Below, piece by piece: positions 44,454-55,975 of a stretch of DNA of 64,000 nt. Each line of letters opens with the position of its first letter. Position 1 is the stretch's first letter. Below the pieces are notes generated by a model. It did not search any database and had not been told where the DNA came from. It worked only from the letters and a program-made list of their open reading frames with translations. The DNA lies in assembly GCA_036924285.1 (NCBI GenBank), contig JAYKYS010000001.1:1039501-1103500 (forward strand), written 5' to 3'. Both the position numbers and the translations under genes were made by a program. The stretch is from Asterella californica. Lineage: Eukaryota; Streptophyta; Marchantiopsida; Marchantiales; Aytoniaceae.

Positions 44454-45231
44454 GTGAACATGGATGGCACGCTTGACCTCCCGGCACTGCTTCTCTCGTC
44501 CTCAATTCTTTCCAATTCGTCTATCTTTGCGGATGTGGACTCTCCTCGCCCCTGGTCTCCTTCAAATTTCTTGGACAACCTCCAAGGTTCAGCATTAGGC
44601 AGCCGGACTCCTTCCTCGATGCCTCCTCGACCCTCCACTCTTGTTACTACAACGGGCGACCTCTCCACCTTCTGGCACCAACTGCTCGATCATATCAACC
44701 ACCATCGAGTCTACGAGCTGAGTCACCGCATGTTCATTACCGACCTCCCTTCTTTCTCACTCTCTGAGGATATTTGTCCTACTTGTGTGCACGTCAAACA
44801 CGCTCATACTAAATTCTCACGTACCAGCTCAAATACTCCGTCTCTTGGCGTCGGTTCACTCTGATATTAGTGGACGCATCTCTCCTGCACCTTTTTTTTG
44901 TACGAGTATTCATCACATTTATTGATGATTACTCGCGCTACACTATCACTCGCCTCCTTACTATAATCCTTTTTTTGTGCCTATCTTGTCTTTGCTGAGC
45001 GCGTCAATGGTCAATCTCTGGTCATCTTGCAATTTGATAATGACGGGGAATATTATTCAGCTGCCTTGACACTTTCACGGTAGCATTCAGCATCAGTTCA
45101 CAGTCTCCTACTTGTCTCAGCAGAATGGCGCAGCTGAGCGCAAGAATCATAGCTTGCTTGATGCTGTCCGTTTCATGCTTTTTACCACCAACCTCATCAA
45201 GTCCTTTTGAGATGAAGCCATCACCTGTGTC
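44454..45231 (+). pseudogene. Copia pre-integrase and integrase fragment, plus strand, copy 1
   Basis: The plus-strand frame 44454-44864 ends with the copia GAG-pre-integrase domain: LLDHINHHRVYEL, DICPTCVHVKHAHTKF (zinc-binding H..H and C..C). Degraded integrase follows (FITFIDDYSRYT, LVSAEWRS) with several frameshifts, up to the sharp end of the duplication at 45231. Orientation is opposite to the gag-protease piece 350 bp to its left, so this is not one linear element. Confidence 0.7.
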
Positions 45232-46380
45232 TACACAAAAATTGTTTATGTGTTCTTCCTCTAGCTTGTGGATGCTCCGCGAGACGAATTGGATCTAGAC
45301 CATAGGAAGTTAAGTCTTTGCATGTCACGATTAGTAAGAGAGACACTAGTCCGGACGTTGGTTATTTTGTGATCTTACCCGTAATCGAGGTCCAGATCGC
45401 TGGCTGGGAAATAAAGTATGGACTATTAAAGTCCTCCCAACTGAGACAACAAGTGTTGTCTTGTCAACGATCATGACTGATTCTCCGGGCATGTATAAAT
45501 CATCAACAATCAAGCAGGGAGCTAACACTTGTTCGAATCTGTCCTCGAGATGACAGATTCCGTTACTAATTAAACACCAGCTGTCATTCGCGTCAAACTG
45601 TGGAGCTGTAAATAGATTTTTCTGTAAGGTAGACACGAAAGACGTCACATACGTACACATGCTACCGATGAGTAGACGTACTTTCATCATGTCAAGACCG
45701 ACAACGTGGATAGTTGTGTTGTCACCAAGTAGAATAGCATCGTTCTCGATGTTTTCAGTTCACACAGATGAGTACTCGGTGAACTATCATCGATTGTGTG
45801 TCATGTGGTGTGTGGCACCCGTGTCCACATACTAGTAAGGATCAGCTGTCTGCACGACTGCAGATAAGCATTGGATCACCAAGACATGACGAGTGTTGTT
45901 GCTGTTCCATGAGCGTCGATTGTTATTCCGGTTGTTGTTTTTACGTTGTGGCTGGTTCAAGTTGTCAGCATTAATATTGTCGCTACTGCTGCTGGCTTTG
46001 TCCAGACACTCAAAATATGTGGTGTTCGCTCTTGTTGCATTGAAAGCACTTCTCGTTCAGATCTGGTGCTTTTTTGGTGGATGATTATCCCCGTGTCGGT
46101 TTTGCTATTTTTGCATCAGTTTTATTGTTGCTTCCTCCTTGCCGACGTCTTGCAAATAAAGCAATAGAAGGCTCGGCTGATAGCTTACGTCCTTTCATTT
46201 CCTCCTGGATAAGAAAAGTGATAAGGTCCTGCAACGAGATATTCGGTTGATTCTCACCGCTTGCAGAAAAAGCTGGTAGTTGCTGGACATGCTACTCATC
46301 AACGCGAGGACTTGCAGATGCCACTCTATGGATAAATTTTGAACATTTCATTCCGAACATCTCAAGAATGAAGTTACCGA
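45232..46380 (-). pseudogene. Copia gag-protease fragment, minus strand, copy 2 (longer)
   Basis: Minus-strand reading from 46380: gag C-terminal region (NQPNISLQDLITFLIQEEMK), knuckle CFQCNKSEHHI (about 46058-46015), linker, protease YVDTGATHHMTHNR (about 45831-45790), then NDAILLGDNTTIHVVGLD. It runs on in the open frame 45690-45346, with STLQKNLFTAPQFDANDSWC and ISNGICHLED, the normal continuation of copia proteases (LRKNLFSVSQLD..). This copy therefore preserves sequence that copy 1 lost beyond 43411. Several stops make it inactive. Confidence 0.7.
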
Positions 46381-47486
46381 GTGTTGACAATGATATAAGT
46401 ATGAGACAACTCTACAATCTTGGACGGACCATTCTCCAAAGAAGTACGTCCTTTGATCTCTTCCTCGAGGTCCACCTTCCTCTTCATGCTCCCCGTCTTG
46501 TACGAACGTCCCTCCTCACCCTCCTCGGATTGCCCCGCTGGTCCTCTCAAGTCACAAGAGGTTAGGTTGACCTCTCTTGACCGAGAGCTCTCTTTCACTG
46601 TCCTTGAGATAGTCCCTCTAGGATCTATGTCGGCTTTCTGGCACTAGCGGCTCTTCACGGGATGTCGGAGATGTTCTTGACCAGATGGTCAAGGTCATCG
46701 AGACTCATTACTCAGTCCTTCTAACAATGATGTGAACATGGATGGCACGCTTGACCTCCCGACACTGCTTCTCTCGTCCTCAATTCTTTCCAATTCGTCT
46801 ATCTTTGCGGATGTGGACTCTCCTCGCCCCTGGTCTCCTTCAAATTTCTTGGACAACCTCCAAGGTTCAGCATTAGGCAGCTGGACTCCTTCCTCGATGC
46901 CTCCTCGACCCTCCACTCTTGTTACTACAACGGGCGACCTCTCCACCTTCTGACACCAACTGCTCGATCATATCAACCACCATCGAGTCTACGAGCTGAG
47001 TCACCGCATGTTCATTACTGGCCTCCCTTCTTTCTCACTCTCTGAGGATATTTGTCCTACTTGTGTGCACGTCAAACACGCTCATACTAAATTCTCACGT
47101 ACCAGCTCAAATACTCCGTCTCTTGGCGTCGGTTCACTCTGATATTAGTGGACGCATCTCTCCTGCACCTTTTTCGTGTACGAGTATTCATCACATTTAT
47201 TGATGATTACTCGCGCTACACTATCACTCGCCTCCTTACTATAATCCTTTTTTTGTGCCTATCTTGTCTTTGCTGAGCGCGTCAATGGTCAATCTCTCGT
47301 CATCTTGCAATTTGATAATGATGAGGAATATCGTTCAGCTGCCTTGACACTTTCACAGTCCCCTACTTGTCTCAGTAGAATGGCACAACTGAGCGCAAGT
47401 ATCACAGCTTGCTTGATGCTGTCCGCTTCATGCTTTTTACCACCAACCTCATCAAGTCCTTTTGAGATGAAGCCATCACTTGTGTC
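45689..47486. repeat. Copia-2 complex, tandem duplication copy 2
   Basis: Second copy of the strand-switched unit (see 43411-45231). Both flanks continue as copia sequence: protease on the left (minus) and the end of integrase to RNase H on the right (plus). Copy 2 thus looks like the parental arrangement and copy 1 the derived duplicate. Confidence 0.92.
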
Positions 47487-47770
47487 ATTTCCTCCAAAAC
47501 CGGTGCTCGTCTAAGGTAATTTCTCTCATGACCACGTCTTATGAACTCTGACACTCCTACGACTCTGCTACTCCTTGACAGCACGACCTTTTTTTTGTGC
47601 GTCTTTGTCTATCGTGCTTTTTTTCAGGTCCTCGAGGCTGAGCATATAAAGCTTGATGATCGTTCTCACGAGTGTATCTTCCTTGGCTATAGTGATCAGA
47701 GTAAAGATTATCATCTCTAGAGAAAATTTAACGGTCATATCTTCAAATCTGATGTCATTTTTGACGAGTC
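46732..47770 (+). pseudogene. Copia pre-integrase/integrase, plus strand, copy 2
   Basis: Pre-integrase (LLDHINHHRVYELSHRMFIT, ICPTCVHVKHAHTKF) and integrase pieces as in copy 1, with an additional stop near 46951. Beyond the duplicated part it continues through HIKLDDRSHECIFLGYSDQS near 47650-47700 and SDVIFDES near 47750, the standard copia integrase C-terminal region (K.D.R....IFLGY...KGY). Frames are broken throughout. Confidence 0.7.
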
Positions 47771-49612
47771 TTTTCTGACTCTCTTTCTCTTGTCCGTCTC
47801 TTCTGTTGCTCCCTCACTCACTTAGGAGTCTTCCGAGACTGACGTTCACTTCTACCACACTGTGCATGCTCCTTCTACTATCCCCGCTCATATTCCGTCT
47901 GTCTCCGTCCGCTTCTCTTCAGTATGAGCTCCTCCGTCCCTCCTGTTGGTCTAGCTCTACCCCCACTTGTTGATCCTCGTTCTGGAGGAGGAGTTATCGT
48001 TCGTCTCACTAGCAATTCACAGTCTAGTGAGAGCAGTCGCACTCACTCCTCTAGCCATACACATAGTCATTCTCTTCCTGTGGAGCACATGAGCACACGC
48101 CATCTCTATTTTCGGCTCACATCACTGCATCATCACTTCTCTTCTCTCCACCCACACCACGTGTCTCCAGCTCTGCTCACAGCGAGCTCTCTTTTCCTCC
48201 ATTGGACCTTCTCACATCACCTCCACCGAGACGATCAGCTCGTCAGTCTGTCCCTCCACAGTGGAACTCCGACGAAAGCTACGGCTCTTCGTCATTGATC
48301 CCGAAGTCCTAGAAGAGCACTAAGCGGGCATTGATGATAACCCTCAAGTCTGTGTCAATGGAACTCACTTCTTACGCTTCTTACATCAAGTAGAAGAGAG
48401 CATAGAGAAAGAGTTCGATTTTCACAAATCAAACGACATCTAGAAATTCACTGACTTACTACAAGGACGTCGGTCAATAACGTGTAAGTGGACTTTTACA
48501 TTAAATTTTAATGCTCATGGGTCCATTACTCATTACAAGTAGTCCTCAAGAGAATGGTATTTGATTATCTATAAAATCTTACTTTCTGTTGGATTTATTA
48601 AGTTCGGTGCAGATGGAAATGTTTATTATCTGCATCAGAAACAACACTTCGTCATCCCATCCTCTACGTGGATGACATCGTGATTGTCAGTAGCAATAAG
48701 GCTCTCTTATCTCACGTAAAGAGAAAATTGAGCTCACGGTTCAAAATGATAGACATTGGTCCAGTCCATCATTATCTAAGCATTGAAATTAATCGTGACA
48801 TGTCCTATGACGGTATCAGATTTAGTCAAACTCTGTACTTGACACAGAAGCTATTTCAGTTTGGCTTACAAGACTGCAAACATGTAAGCTCTCCTCTACT
48901 TACAGACGAGAAGTTCTCTTCGGACGACTATCCTGTCATTGAGGAGGAGAAGAAACTATGTAGTAGTTATCTTTATCAAAGTGCAGCTGGTTCTATTAAT
49001 TGGGTCGCAGTATGCACTCGTCATGATTTATCTTACCCCATTAGTGTACTCTCTTTGTTCCTAGACACATTGCCGCTATCAAGCAGATTTTGTTACATCA
49101 AAGAGGACTTTGGATTTATACCTTGAGTATGCTCAATCGTCCCAACCCTACTCCTTGTTCGGTTACTCCGATGCTGACTGGGAGGACACGCAGAGACAAG
49201 ACGTTCTACATCAAGATACTATTTTATTTACTCTGGAGGAGCTATTAGTTGGTCCTCTAAGAGGCAAAAATCAGTAGCTCTGTCAAGCACAGAGGCAGAA
49301 TACGTAGCTCTTAGTACAAGCTGGTTACGTCAGCTCCTAACTGATATCGATTGCACAACAAAGAGCCCACCGTGACATATTGTGACAATTAAAGCGTGAT
49401 GGCTCTTGTCGACACTAGCAAATTCTATGATCATACGAAAGATATCGACCTTATATATCAGTTTATTAAAGACCAGATCGCTGGAAGAATGATAGAAATT
49501 TGTTATTTTTCTACTGAGGACATGGTTGCAGATATTTTGACAAATATCTTACTAGCTCCAAAGTTCAAACATCTGCTACCGAAGCTAAGAATATTTTCTA
49601 ACGGATAGTGTT
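47771..49612 (+). pseudogene. Copia-2 reverse transcriptase and RNase H remains
   Basis: After a Ser/His-rich linker frame (47924-48298), the N-terminal RT is only traceable in pieces. From 48660 an intact YVDD box appears (LYVDDIVIVSSNKALL), then DIGPVHHYLSIEI, YLTQKLFQFGLQDC, AAGSINWVAVCTRHDLSYPI. RNase H follows in fragments (GYSDADW near 49165, ISWSSKRQKSVALSSTEAEY near 49245-49305) and a tail to 49608. Frameshifts separate them. Family and strand match the integrase upstream. Confidence 0.8.
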
Positions 49613-49638
49613 TTATCTGAACTATTATTGAGTGAGAA

Positions 49639-50070
49639 TGTTAGAATACGGATAATATGAAAGCACATATTCAATAACAGATTCATGATATTAGTTCCTT
49701 CTGTAAGATCACCAAGGACAAACCCAGACTCTATTATTCAAGCTCAAAGCCATTGTACATTAAGTAATTCATTTGCTTGGTTCTACTTGCACTCTCTCTC
49801 AAGGAGCTCTCTCTCACACTCCTACTTGCCTAATGCTGTGAAAAACAATTTTTCCTTAGCATATTCTAGCACTAGTTCCATTCCTGACAAATCTGGCATC
49901 TACTTGATATTTCTCATTACGATGATGTGCAGTTGCACCTGTTTCCTGAAGTTGTTCAATTTCTTCCTGCGAAATAGAAATAGACGCCAGAACGACCCGC
50001 ATTCCCGCATTTGCATAAATTATCAAACCTGTAAAAACTATTTAACGAAGGTGGCACGTTAGAGAAGATG
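49639..50070 (+). mobile_element. Possible start of copia-2 3' LTR
   Basis: TGTTAGAATACGG begins at 49639 just after the RNase H end and a purine-rich GAGTGAGAA. TGTTAGAATA is a common copia LTR start. I could not find a matching 5' LTR or a clear end, so the extent is a guess. Confidence 0.35.
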
Positions 50071-50803
50071 GGAGTGCACTTCTAACTGTTATTTTGACGC
50101 AAACGAAAAGACGAAAAGAGTTGAAAGCCATTGAAGCGTGAAGGTTAAGAAGACAAAAATTTTTCATACAATGCGCCTGTGGCGATACAGTGAACTATAA
50201 GAATAGTAGAGAAGACCGAAAATAAATAATTTAGAAATAATTTATACCTAATTGAAAATCTTATTTTAATAATGAATTTGTTTTAGTGAATTAGATGACA
50301 GTAGTGCGGGAGGGGTGATGTAGACCCGTCTTTGCGAAATGAAGAGTCACCACGGTAGATCCTGTCATTCTAGCACTAAGTCGTTGAGTAGTCATGCTGC
50401 GTACTTACTACTCAGGAGCTCCCGTAGTCAAAGTTCCTCCACAGAGCAGAACCGGGGACATGAAGTGACCTGACCATGGTTGATATTATACCGTTTGCGT
50501 TCATTTATCCTTCGTTAAAATGGCAGCGATATGCACCAGTGGGCTGCACCAAGGTTCTCGGTCTTGACTCTTGTCCCAGCATGAAAGGGAGAATTGTGGA
50601 CGTTTATCCATGTGAATCGTAGATTCTCTTTCTACATGATTCATCCAATGCTTTATTTCAGCTACACATTTCTACCCTTTGACTATCGGAAAGTTTGACC
50701 ACGACAAGGTTGATGTGTCGTACAGGAAATGGTAACAGTCTAGAACAGTAACAAGTCAGGAGGACGGATATCACTGTAAGTGCCCAGTCATAGTTATGTC
50801 CTC

Positions 50804-50903
50804 TTATACACACTTTACTCGCTTGAACCACAAGTACCACTATATTTCATTGTTTATACACACTTTACTCGTTTAAATCACAAGTACCACTATATCTCAT
50901 TGT
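50804..50903. repeat. 50-bp tandem duplication
   Basis: TTATACACACTTTACTCG... occurs at 50804-50853 and again at 50854-50903 with about four substitutions. It is a simple head-to-tail pair. Confidence 0.85.
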
Positions 50904-51010
50904 TTATCAGTTTTGATTTAAGATGTTCACTTTTAGCTCCAGTAGGCTAGTTCACCCCAACTGCACATACTTGTCAAGTTTCTATTTGTTGTCAAAAATT
51001 GACGATTAGG

Positions 51011-51122
51011 GTTCAAAATGACTAGAATCTAGAAATCTACAAAATGAGCAATATTTTTTATTTTTTGTAAAGTTGAAGAATCTAGAGTTCAAAATGACTA
51101 GGATCTAGAGATCTACAAAATG
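51011..51122. repeat. Local duplication of a 38-bp block
   Basis: GTTCAAAATGACTAG(A/G)ATCTAG followed by ATCTACAAAATGA occurs at about 51011-51048 and 51080-51122, separated by an AT-rich spacer. Confidence 0.8.
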
Positions 51123-51324
51123 AACCATAGATGTGTCTGCTGATGACTGAAAAATAAAATATAAAATTGTTACCACAATCAGAGAATACGCTCTTTTTCA
51201 GAATTTGAAAATTTCTCATATGGGGCGGACTCCCGTTATAATTAAAGCAAATCTCGTTATAGTAACCGTCTCATCTGTAACTGAGTATTCTTTCCCAGGA
51301 ATATTTATTTCCTGTATATATTTT

Positions 51325-51400
51325 TTCACCATCAGGATTCGAACCTGATACATGTGATTTTTTAGTCTTGTCCCTGGACCACCTGAAATACCTCACGTTT
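51325..51400 (-). repeat. tRNA-like SINE head, minus strand
   Basis: On the minus strand TGGTCCAGGGA (A-box-like) is followed about 35 bp later by a perfect B box in CAGGTTCGAATCCTG. The T arm can pair fully (CAGG/CCTG region), but the anticodon region is AT-rich and unpaired, so this is a tRNA-derived head and not a tRNA gene. Sequence further along the minus strand (51320-51180) would be the SINE body. Confidence 0.5.
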
Positions 51401-54400
51401 GAAACCACTTTCAATTCCACCTTATATAATACTAAGTGGTTTAAGAAAGTGCTTTTACCAGTGCACTGCATAGAAGCAAGTAGTAGGTACATAGAATAGA
51501 GCTCCATGCGTTAGACGCGTATTACACATGTACACAAACGTGAGATACTAGCTTATGTGGTAACAGGAAAATGACCGTAGTAATGCTTTCCAAGACGAAG
51601 CAAGAGGAAGGAGAAGCAGAGCCAAGTGAATAAACATCCTATCGTAGCTTTGCCTCCTCAAGAAAATAGAGAGAAAACTCTGGATGTAGATTGGCTCTGG
51701 TCTCGTCCAACTTGGTCATTGCAGGAGAAAATTGTTTATGTTTTTCTTATAAATGAATGTGTAAATATGAAATTTAAATCTGACATAAGATAATATAAAT
51801 TATTAACAAACTACAAGACGGCCAATGTTTTGGACATAACCCATAGGAACAATATGCTTCTGGAAGTATATGTACGGGGTAACATCTAACATTGATTTTA
51901 ATCTTGTCTAACCCTCCTAGCCAACCATAAAAAACAACGCTTAAAAATACACTTCTGGAAGTTTAAATTCAGGGTCACATCATAACATTCAGAGAGAAGA
52001 GAGTGATAAACCGAAGGGGAGGAGAGTGGCCAGGGTTCCTTCAGCCCATACCTTAGAGCACAAGTCATAGCCGCTAAGTTGACGTATATGGGATACGTGT
52101 GCTAGTACCGGTAGTAACCACATGTCTAATGACGGTTCGTAAAACTAACGAACGCACGATGCAAGCTAGCTATAAATTCGGAGGCTTTTCTTTGTACATC
52201 ACTCATTTCACAAAGTTGAACTCGAACTTCCCCACAGTAAAGACATATACTTGTACACTCATATTCTTATCATGGTTACATTAATAGTAAATATTTCAAT
52301 TAAATAAATATATCTAAGAAGAAATATTGTGATGTCTGCACCCTCACGTGCGGACATGCGCCAAACTCAGTATTTCAAACATTCAGGGAACGGGTTTTTC
52401 GAGTACATAAAATGGTAGATTATCAAAATTTCCAACGAGGTTAGGTTTTTATTTTGCATGAGTCAGAGAATGCCATGTGAAATATTTGCATCACTACGTT
52501 TAGGCTAACTATAAACATTATCACACGTGTGTCCACACCGCACTGAAGTTATCTTTCCCACATGTGAGAAACTCAACACCTCAACGAAGAGCAAATTGGA
52601 AGAAAACTCAATGGAGATGGTAATTTCTGAGGTCCAGGTTTACTCTCATATGCGTCAACGTGGCACTCAACCGCCACTTGGCACAGAAGAATGTAAAAAG
52701 ACCTTGCCAAAAAGTTGATGATGCGTGGTAAATCTAATGTTTCTTTCCTTCCATTCGCACGTGCGAGCCCTCGCCGTCCCAACACTTGATGAAAAAGAAA
52801 CCCGAGGGTTAACGTGTGTAAATGGTAGCTTTTAAGTACCCAAGGTGATAATATGGCTGTACAAGTCTATTTCTTTACTGTGGGATGTTCGAGTTCTAAC
52901 TCTGTGAAACGAAACGAGTGATGTACAAGGAAAGACCTCCTGAAATTTCGCCACGAACAGACTCAGAGTTCGTGGGAACTCAAGACCTAAACTTATAAAA
53001 GGTTGACTGAATTGCGTCTTCACTGGCGGGGAGTTTTCAGAAAGAGGCGATCGAGTGTTCCGTCGGCTTTTGGTATTTTAGTACCAAGCATCATTCAGTA
53101 GTCAGGTCAGCAGGACGGGACGAGCTTTCGTAAATTATCGACTGTGGTGAGGTGGAACTCAAATTCAAGCTTATCAATTGTTGTGCCGTAGTGAGTACAT
53201 ACCACGGGGTTCGCAAGAAGACATAACGAAGTTCAGCAAATCGTCTTCATTTCAGAAGATGAGTTCATTTGTAAGGTCTTCATTTCCATACATGGAGTTC
53301 ATTTGGAAGGATGGAGTTGAGGTTCACGTTTGATGTCGATTGTAAGGTTTTTGTTTTCAACTAAGTGTTCCAAAATGATATAATTCAGTGGCTTTGGTTT
53401 TGGTCATAATCCCTGACATATAATGTACACAACAGAATTATTGGATTCTACGTCATCAGCTAGAGTGGATGAGAGAGGTGATGTGAATAAGTGGGACACA
53501 ACTTCTTGTCTGCTCGACTGGAAGTTACTGTTGGAGGTCGCCCTCGTTGCACGTTAATTTATGCTCATTGTCTCCATGATAACATACTCGTGAGTCTACA
53601 ACGTGACGTACTCGCCAGTAGAGCAGCCGCCTGTACATGTCACACAGAGAGCATGCAAACCAGAATTGTCGTGAAACTGTCTGCACTTTGTGAGTACTTC
53701 TAATCCTTCACCGATGAAAGTGACATCCAAGTCTATCGACGAAACTGGGGATTGACTGGTGGAGATTGTCGCAACTGAAAATCTTGGACCAGGTCCGGCT
53801 ACGTTCTCGTTTCTGTCTAAAGAAGCCCTCAATCCTTTTACTTGACCAAAACCGGAGACCATTTTATCGTGAATGGTCGATCTATGAGATAACCTCATCG
53901 TGAATGGCCCATAGATGAATATCTCAAGCTAATATAAGACTGAATTTCTCTGGTGGTCAGTACGAAGAGTATCCGACATTTACTCCTTCAATCCTGCGTG
54001 TTTACCAGGACGTGAACGTGCTAGGCAGTACTTGGAAGGTGACGCGGGATCCAATCAGATTTTCCCAATCGTGGACTCGAACACTTTTGAGTCTGGACCG
54101 CGAGACTCTGTGAGTACCATTGACAAAGAAGTTTGAAACCCTTTTCAGAGATGATGGTATTAAGTTTGATACAGCCCCTGGACATCAATCGACCTGGAAC
54201 CTTTAGCACAGGCATATAATACACAAGCCCTCATAGGCTCGAGGCAGTTGTGGAAGATTAGTGCTCAGCAGCGCTAGCACAAGTTTAATTAATGGGTATG
54301 TTGCTGGCGATATCGCGAACCAGAATGCCCAGCGTGCTAAAGCTAAGCAGCAGAGGTTGTTGTTCGCGAATTTCGGAACCCCTGTCGTTGGTATATATGC

Positions 54401-55430
54401 TGCCAGCAGGCCTCGGGTACGTTGCAAGTCTCATCTATAGAGATGGAGAACGTCACACCATTAGATACCTTTTTACATAGTCTGCGATAATAAAAACATT
54501 AGCTCTGGTTTAGAGACAAGTGACTGAATGCTGTGCTGCGTCTGGTAGCCAGATGTTGCGGAATGGGAAAGAATCCGAACAAGGCTGTATAGTCTACCCT
54601 TTGGGGGCATTTCAGTTAAATTAAACAATTTTCCAGCTTCGACATGGCCCGACTTTGGGACCAACTTAATTTGGGTTTGCAGCCTGTTTTTGTCCTTGTC
54701 TCGCTCTAGAAAATATCCAGCAGAGTTTACAGCGTCCTTCAGTCAACCACCTGATCCTTGTTCCGAATGCAGATTCTTAAGGTAACAGTGCAATAATTCG
54801 CACGGAAACTGGAAGTATGTCTCCAAGGCGCAGAAATGAAAGAATCTGGAGCTGATGCTACAAGCATTCTTTAGAATGATTTTGACCTTTCTGAGTGTAT
54901 AATGGAGGACTTCATATGTGGACTATCTTAGTCCCCAGTACTGTTTTGACTTTATCTCTCGAAAGTAAACACACCGACCGATTCGGGCTTGCAGACGATT
55001 GTCACTCTTGTCGGGCTTGCTTCACTGTGTCAAGCAGTGCAATGTACAATTTGCGGTCAGACTCCCACGGCCGTCGTGTTTGTTCATGCACAGTTTGATA
55101 CCGACGTGGTAAATGTCACTGTAATCGTGGATGGAACCGTGGCCTGCTTCGGCGAGAGGAGCGGGCTCTCGTCCATCATCTCCGGCCTCCTGTTACAAAA
55201 TTCCTTGGCAAGCGACTACATAGGAACTCGCTTCTGGAAGGCGTGGATGGACAACGCAGTGCGAGTTCGCGAATGAACCCAGTGCGTGAGTTTGCTTGCG
55301 TGTCTTGCTGGACGAGAAGGCTCGTGGATCGCTCTCTCCCACATGCCTCTCCACTGAACCCGCGATTGCATCCTCGACGGGAGGGGAGCGGAGGCAACGG
55401 CCACTGCTCTTCCGTCAACTTCTACATCTT

Positions 55431-55975
55431 CAGGTCCGTTCTCAGTTCCCCTCAAATACTCTCCCTCTATCTCACTGTCATTCCTTAGTCTCTGTCTTCT
55501 CTTTCTTGTGTTACAGGAGAGAGACTCATCTCGACTCAGCTGATCAGCTGGAGAGCTAACTCTTCTAGCTCGAGCGAGTGTCAGTACTAGTTGGATCGAG
55601 TGAGATTTTGAAAGGGGAGTTGAGACTGGCAGTGCGAGACTGAGCTCGAGCTCGAGTACTAGCTACACAGGTGGATGAAATGGGGAACGATGTTAGCAGT
55701 CGGGCCGCGGAGTGATTGAGATCTGGTGGACTCGATGCCGAGATCAAAAATATATCCTGCATTTGGGTTCTTCTGTGGACTAGTGATAAAGGATCTTCGA
55801 CCTCTAGTTGCAGAATTGGAAAGATTTGCAAGCGCAGAAGTTGGATTCAGGCAAGGCTTGTGTAGCTCCATGAGTTCATGACTTGACTAGAAAAGCCCAG
55901 ATTAGGAGAGAAAATTTGAATTGCATTGTCACAGGCTATAGAAGGACTGAGGAGAGTGGGCAGTCGGGTTCTGAA
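55431..55975 (+). promoter_or_regulatory. Probable CSLD 5' UTR / promoter-proximal region
   Basis: A pyrimidine-rich tract (CTCTCCCTCTATCTCACTG, then TCTCTGTCTTCTCTTTCTTG, 55455-55515) of the kind often seen around plant transcription starts lies about 500 bp before the CSLD start codon. GA/CT-rich blocks continue to about 55660. The CSLD reading frame is open upstream to another ATG at 55883, but this 31-codon extension lacks family resemblance. Confidence 0.35.

Larger units (their letters stand above)
43411..45231. repeat. Copia-2 complex, tandem duplication copy 1
   Basis: Matches 45689-47486 at a constant offset of 2278 bp over at least its first 1.45 kb, with sparse substitutions. Further right, copy 2 lacks about 24 bp present here near 45085. 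It contains a minus-strand gag-protease piece (about 44100-43450) and a plus-strand pre-integrase/integrase piece (about 44670-45231). The similarity breaks sharply at both ends. Confidence 0.92.
50071..55430. other. Long intergenic region between copia-2 and CSLD
   Basis: No gene recognised over about 5.3 kb. Frames are short and mostly overlapping on opposite strands. Supported contents are the 50-bp tandem pair at 50804, the duplicated block at 51011-51122 and a tRNA-like SINE head at 51325-51400. 52-55.4 kb contains only chance frames (for example 53596-53898 minus, 54989-55276 plus) with no domains I can name. Confidence 0.4.

Noticed and set aside
47924..48298. 124-codon Ser/His-rich plus-strand frame as an independent gene
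   Set aside because: It lies exactly between copia integrase and reverse transcriptase, where elements carry a Ser/Pro-rich linker, so it is part of the relic.
54895..55560. Overlapping frames upstream of CSLD (for example 54989-55276 plus, 55176-55455 minus)
   Set aside because: They overlap on both strands, lack domains, and lie in what is best explained as CSLD promoter/5' region.
55883..55975. Upstream in-frame ATG as the CSLD start
   Set aside because: The 31-residue extension does not resemble CSLD N-termini, and the frame's openness there can be chance. The inner ATG at 55976 gives the family-typical start. The extension is not strictly excluded.
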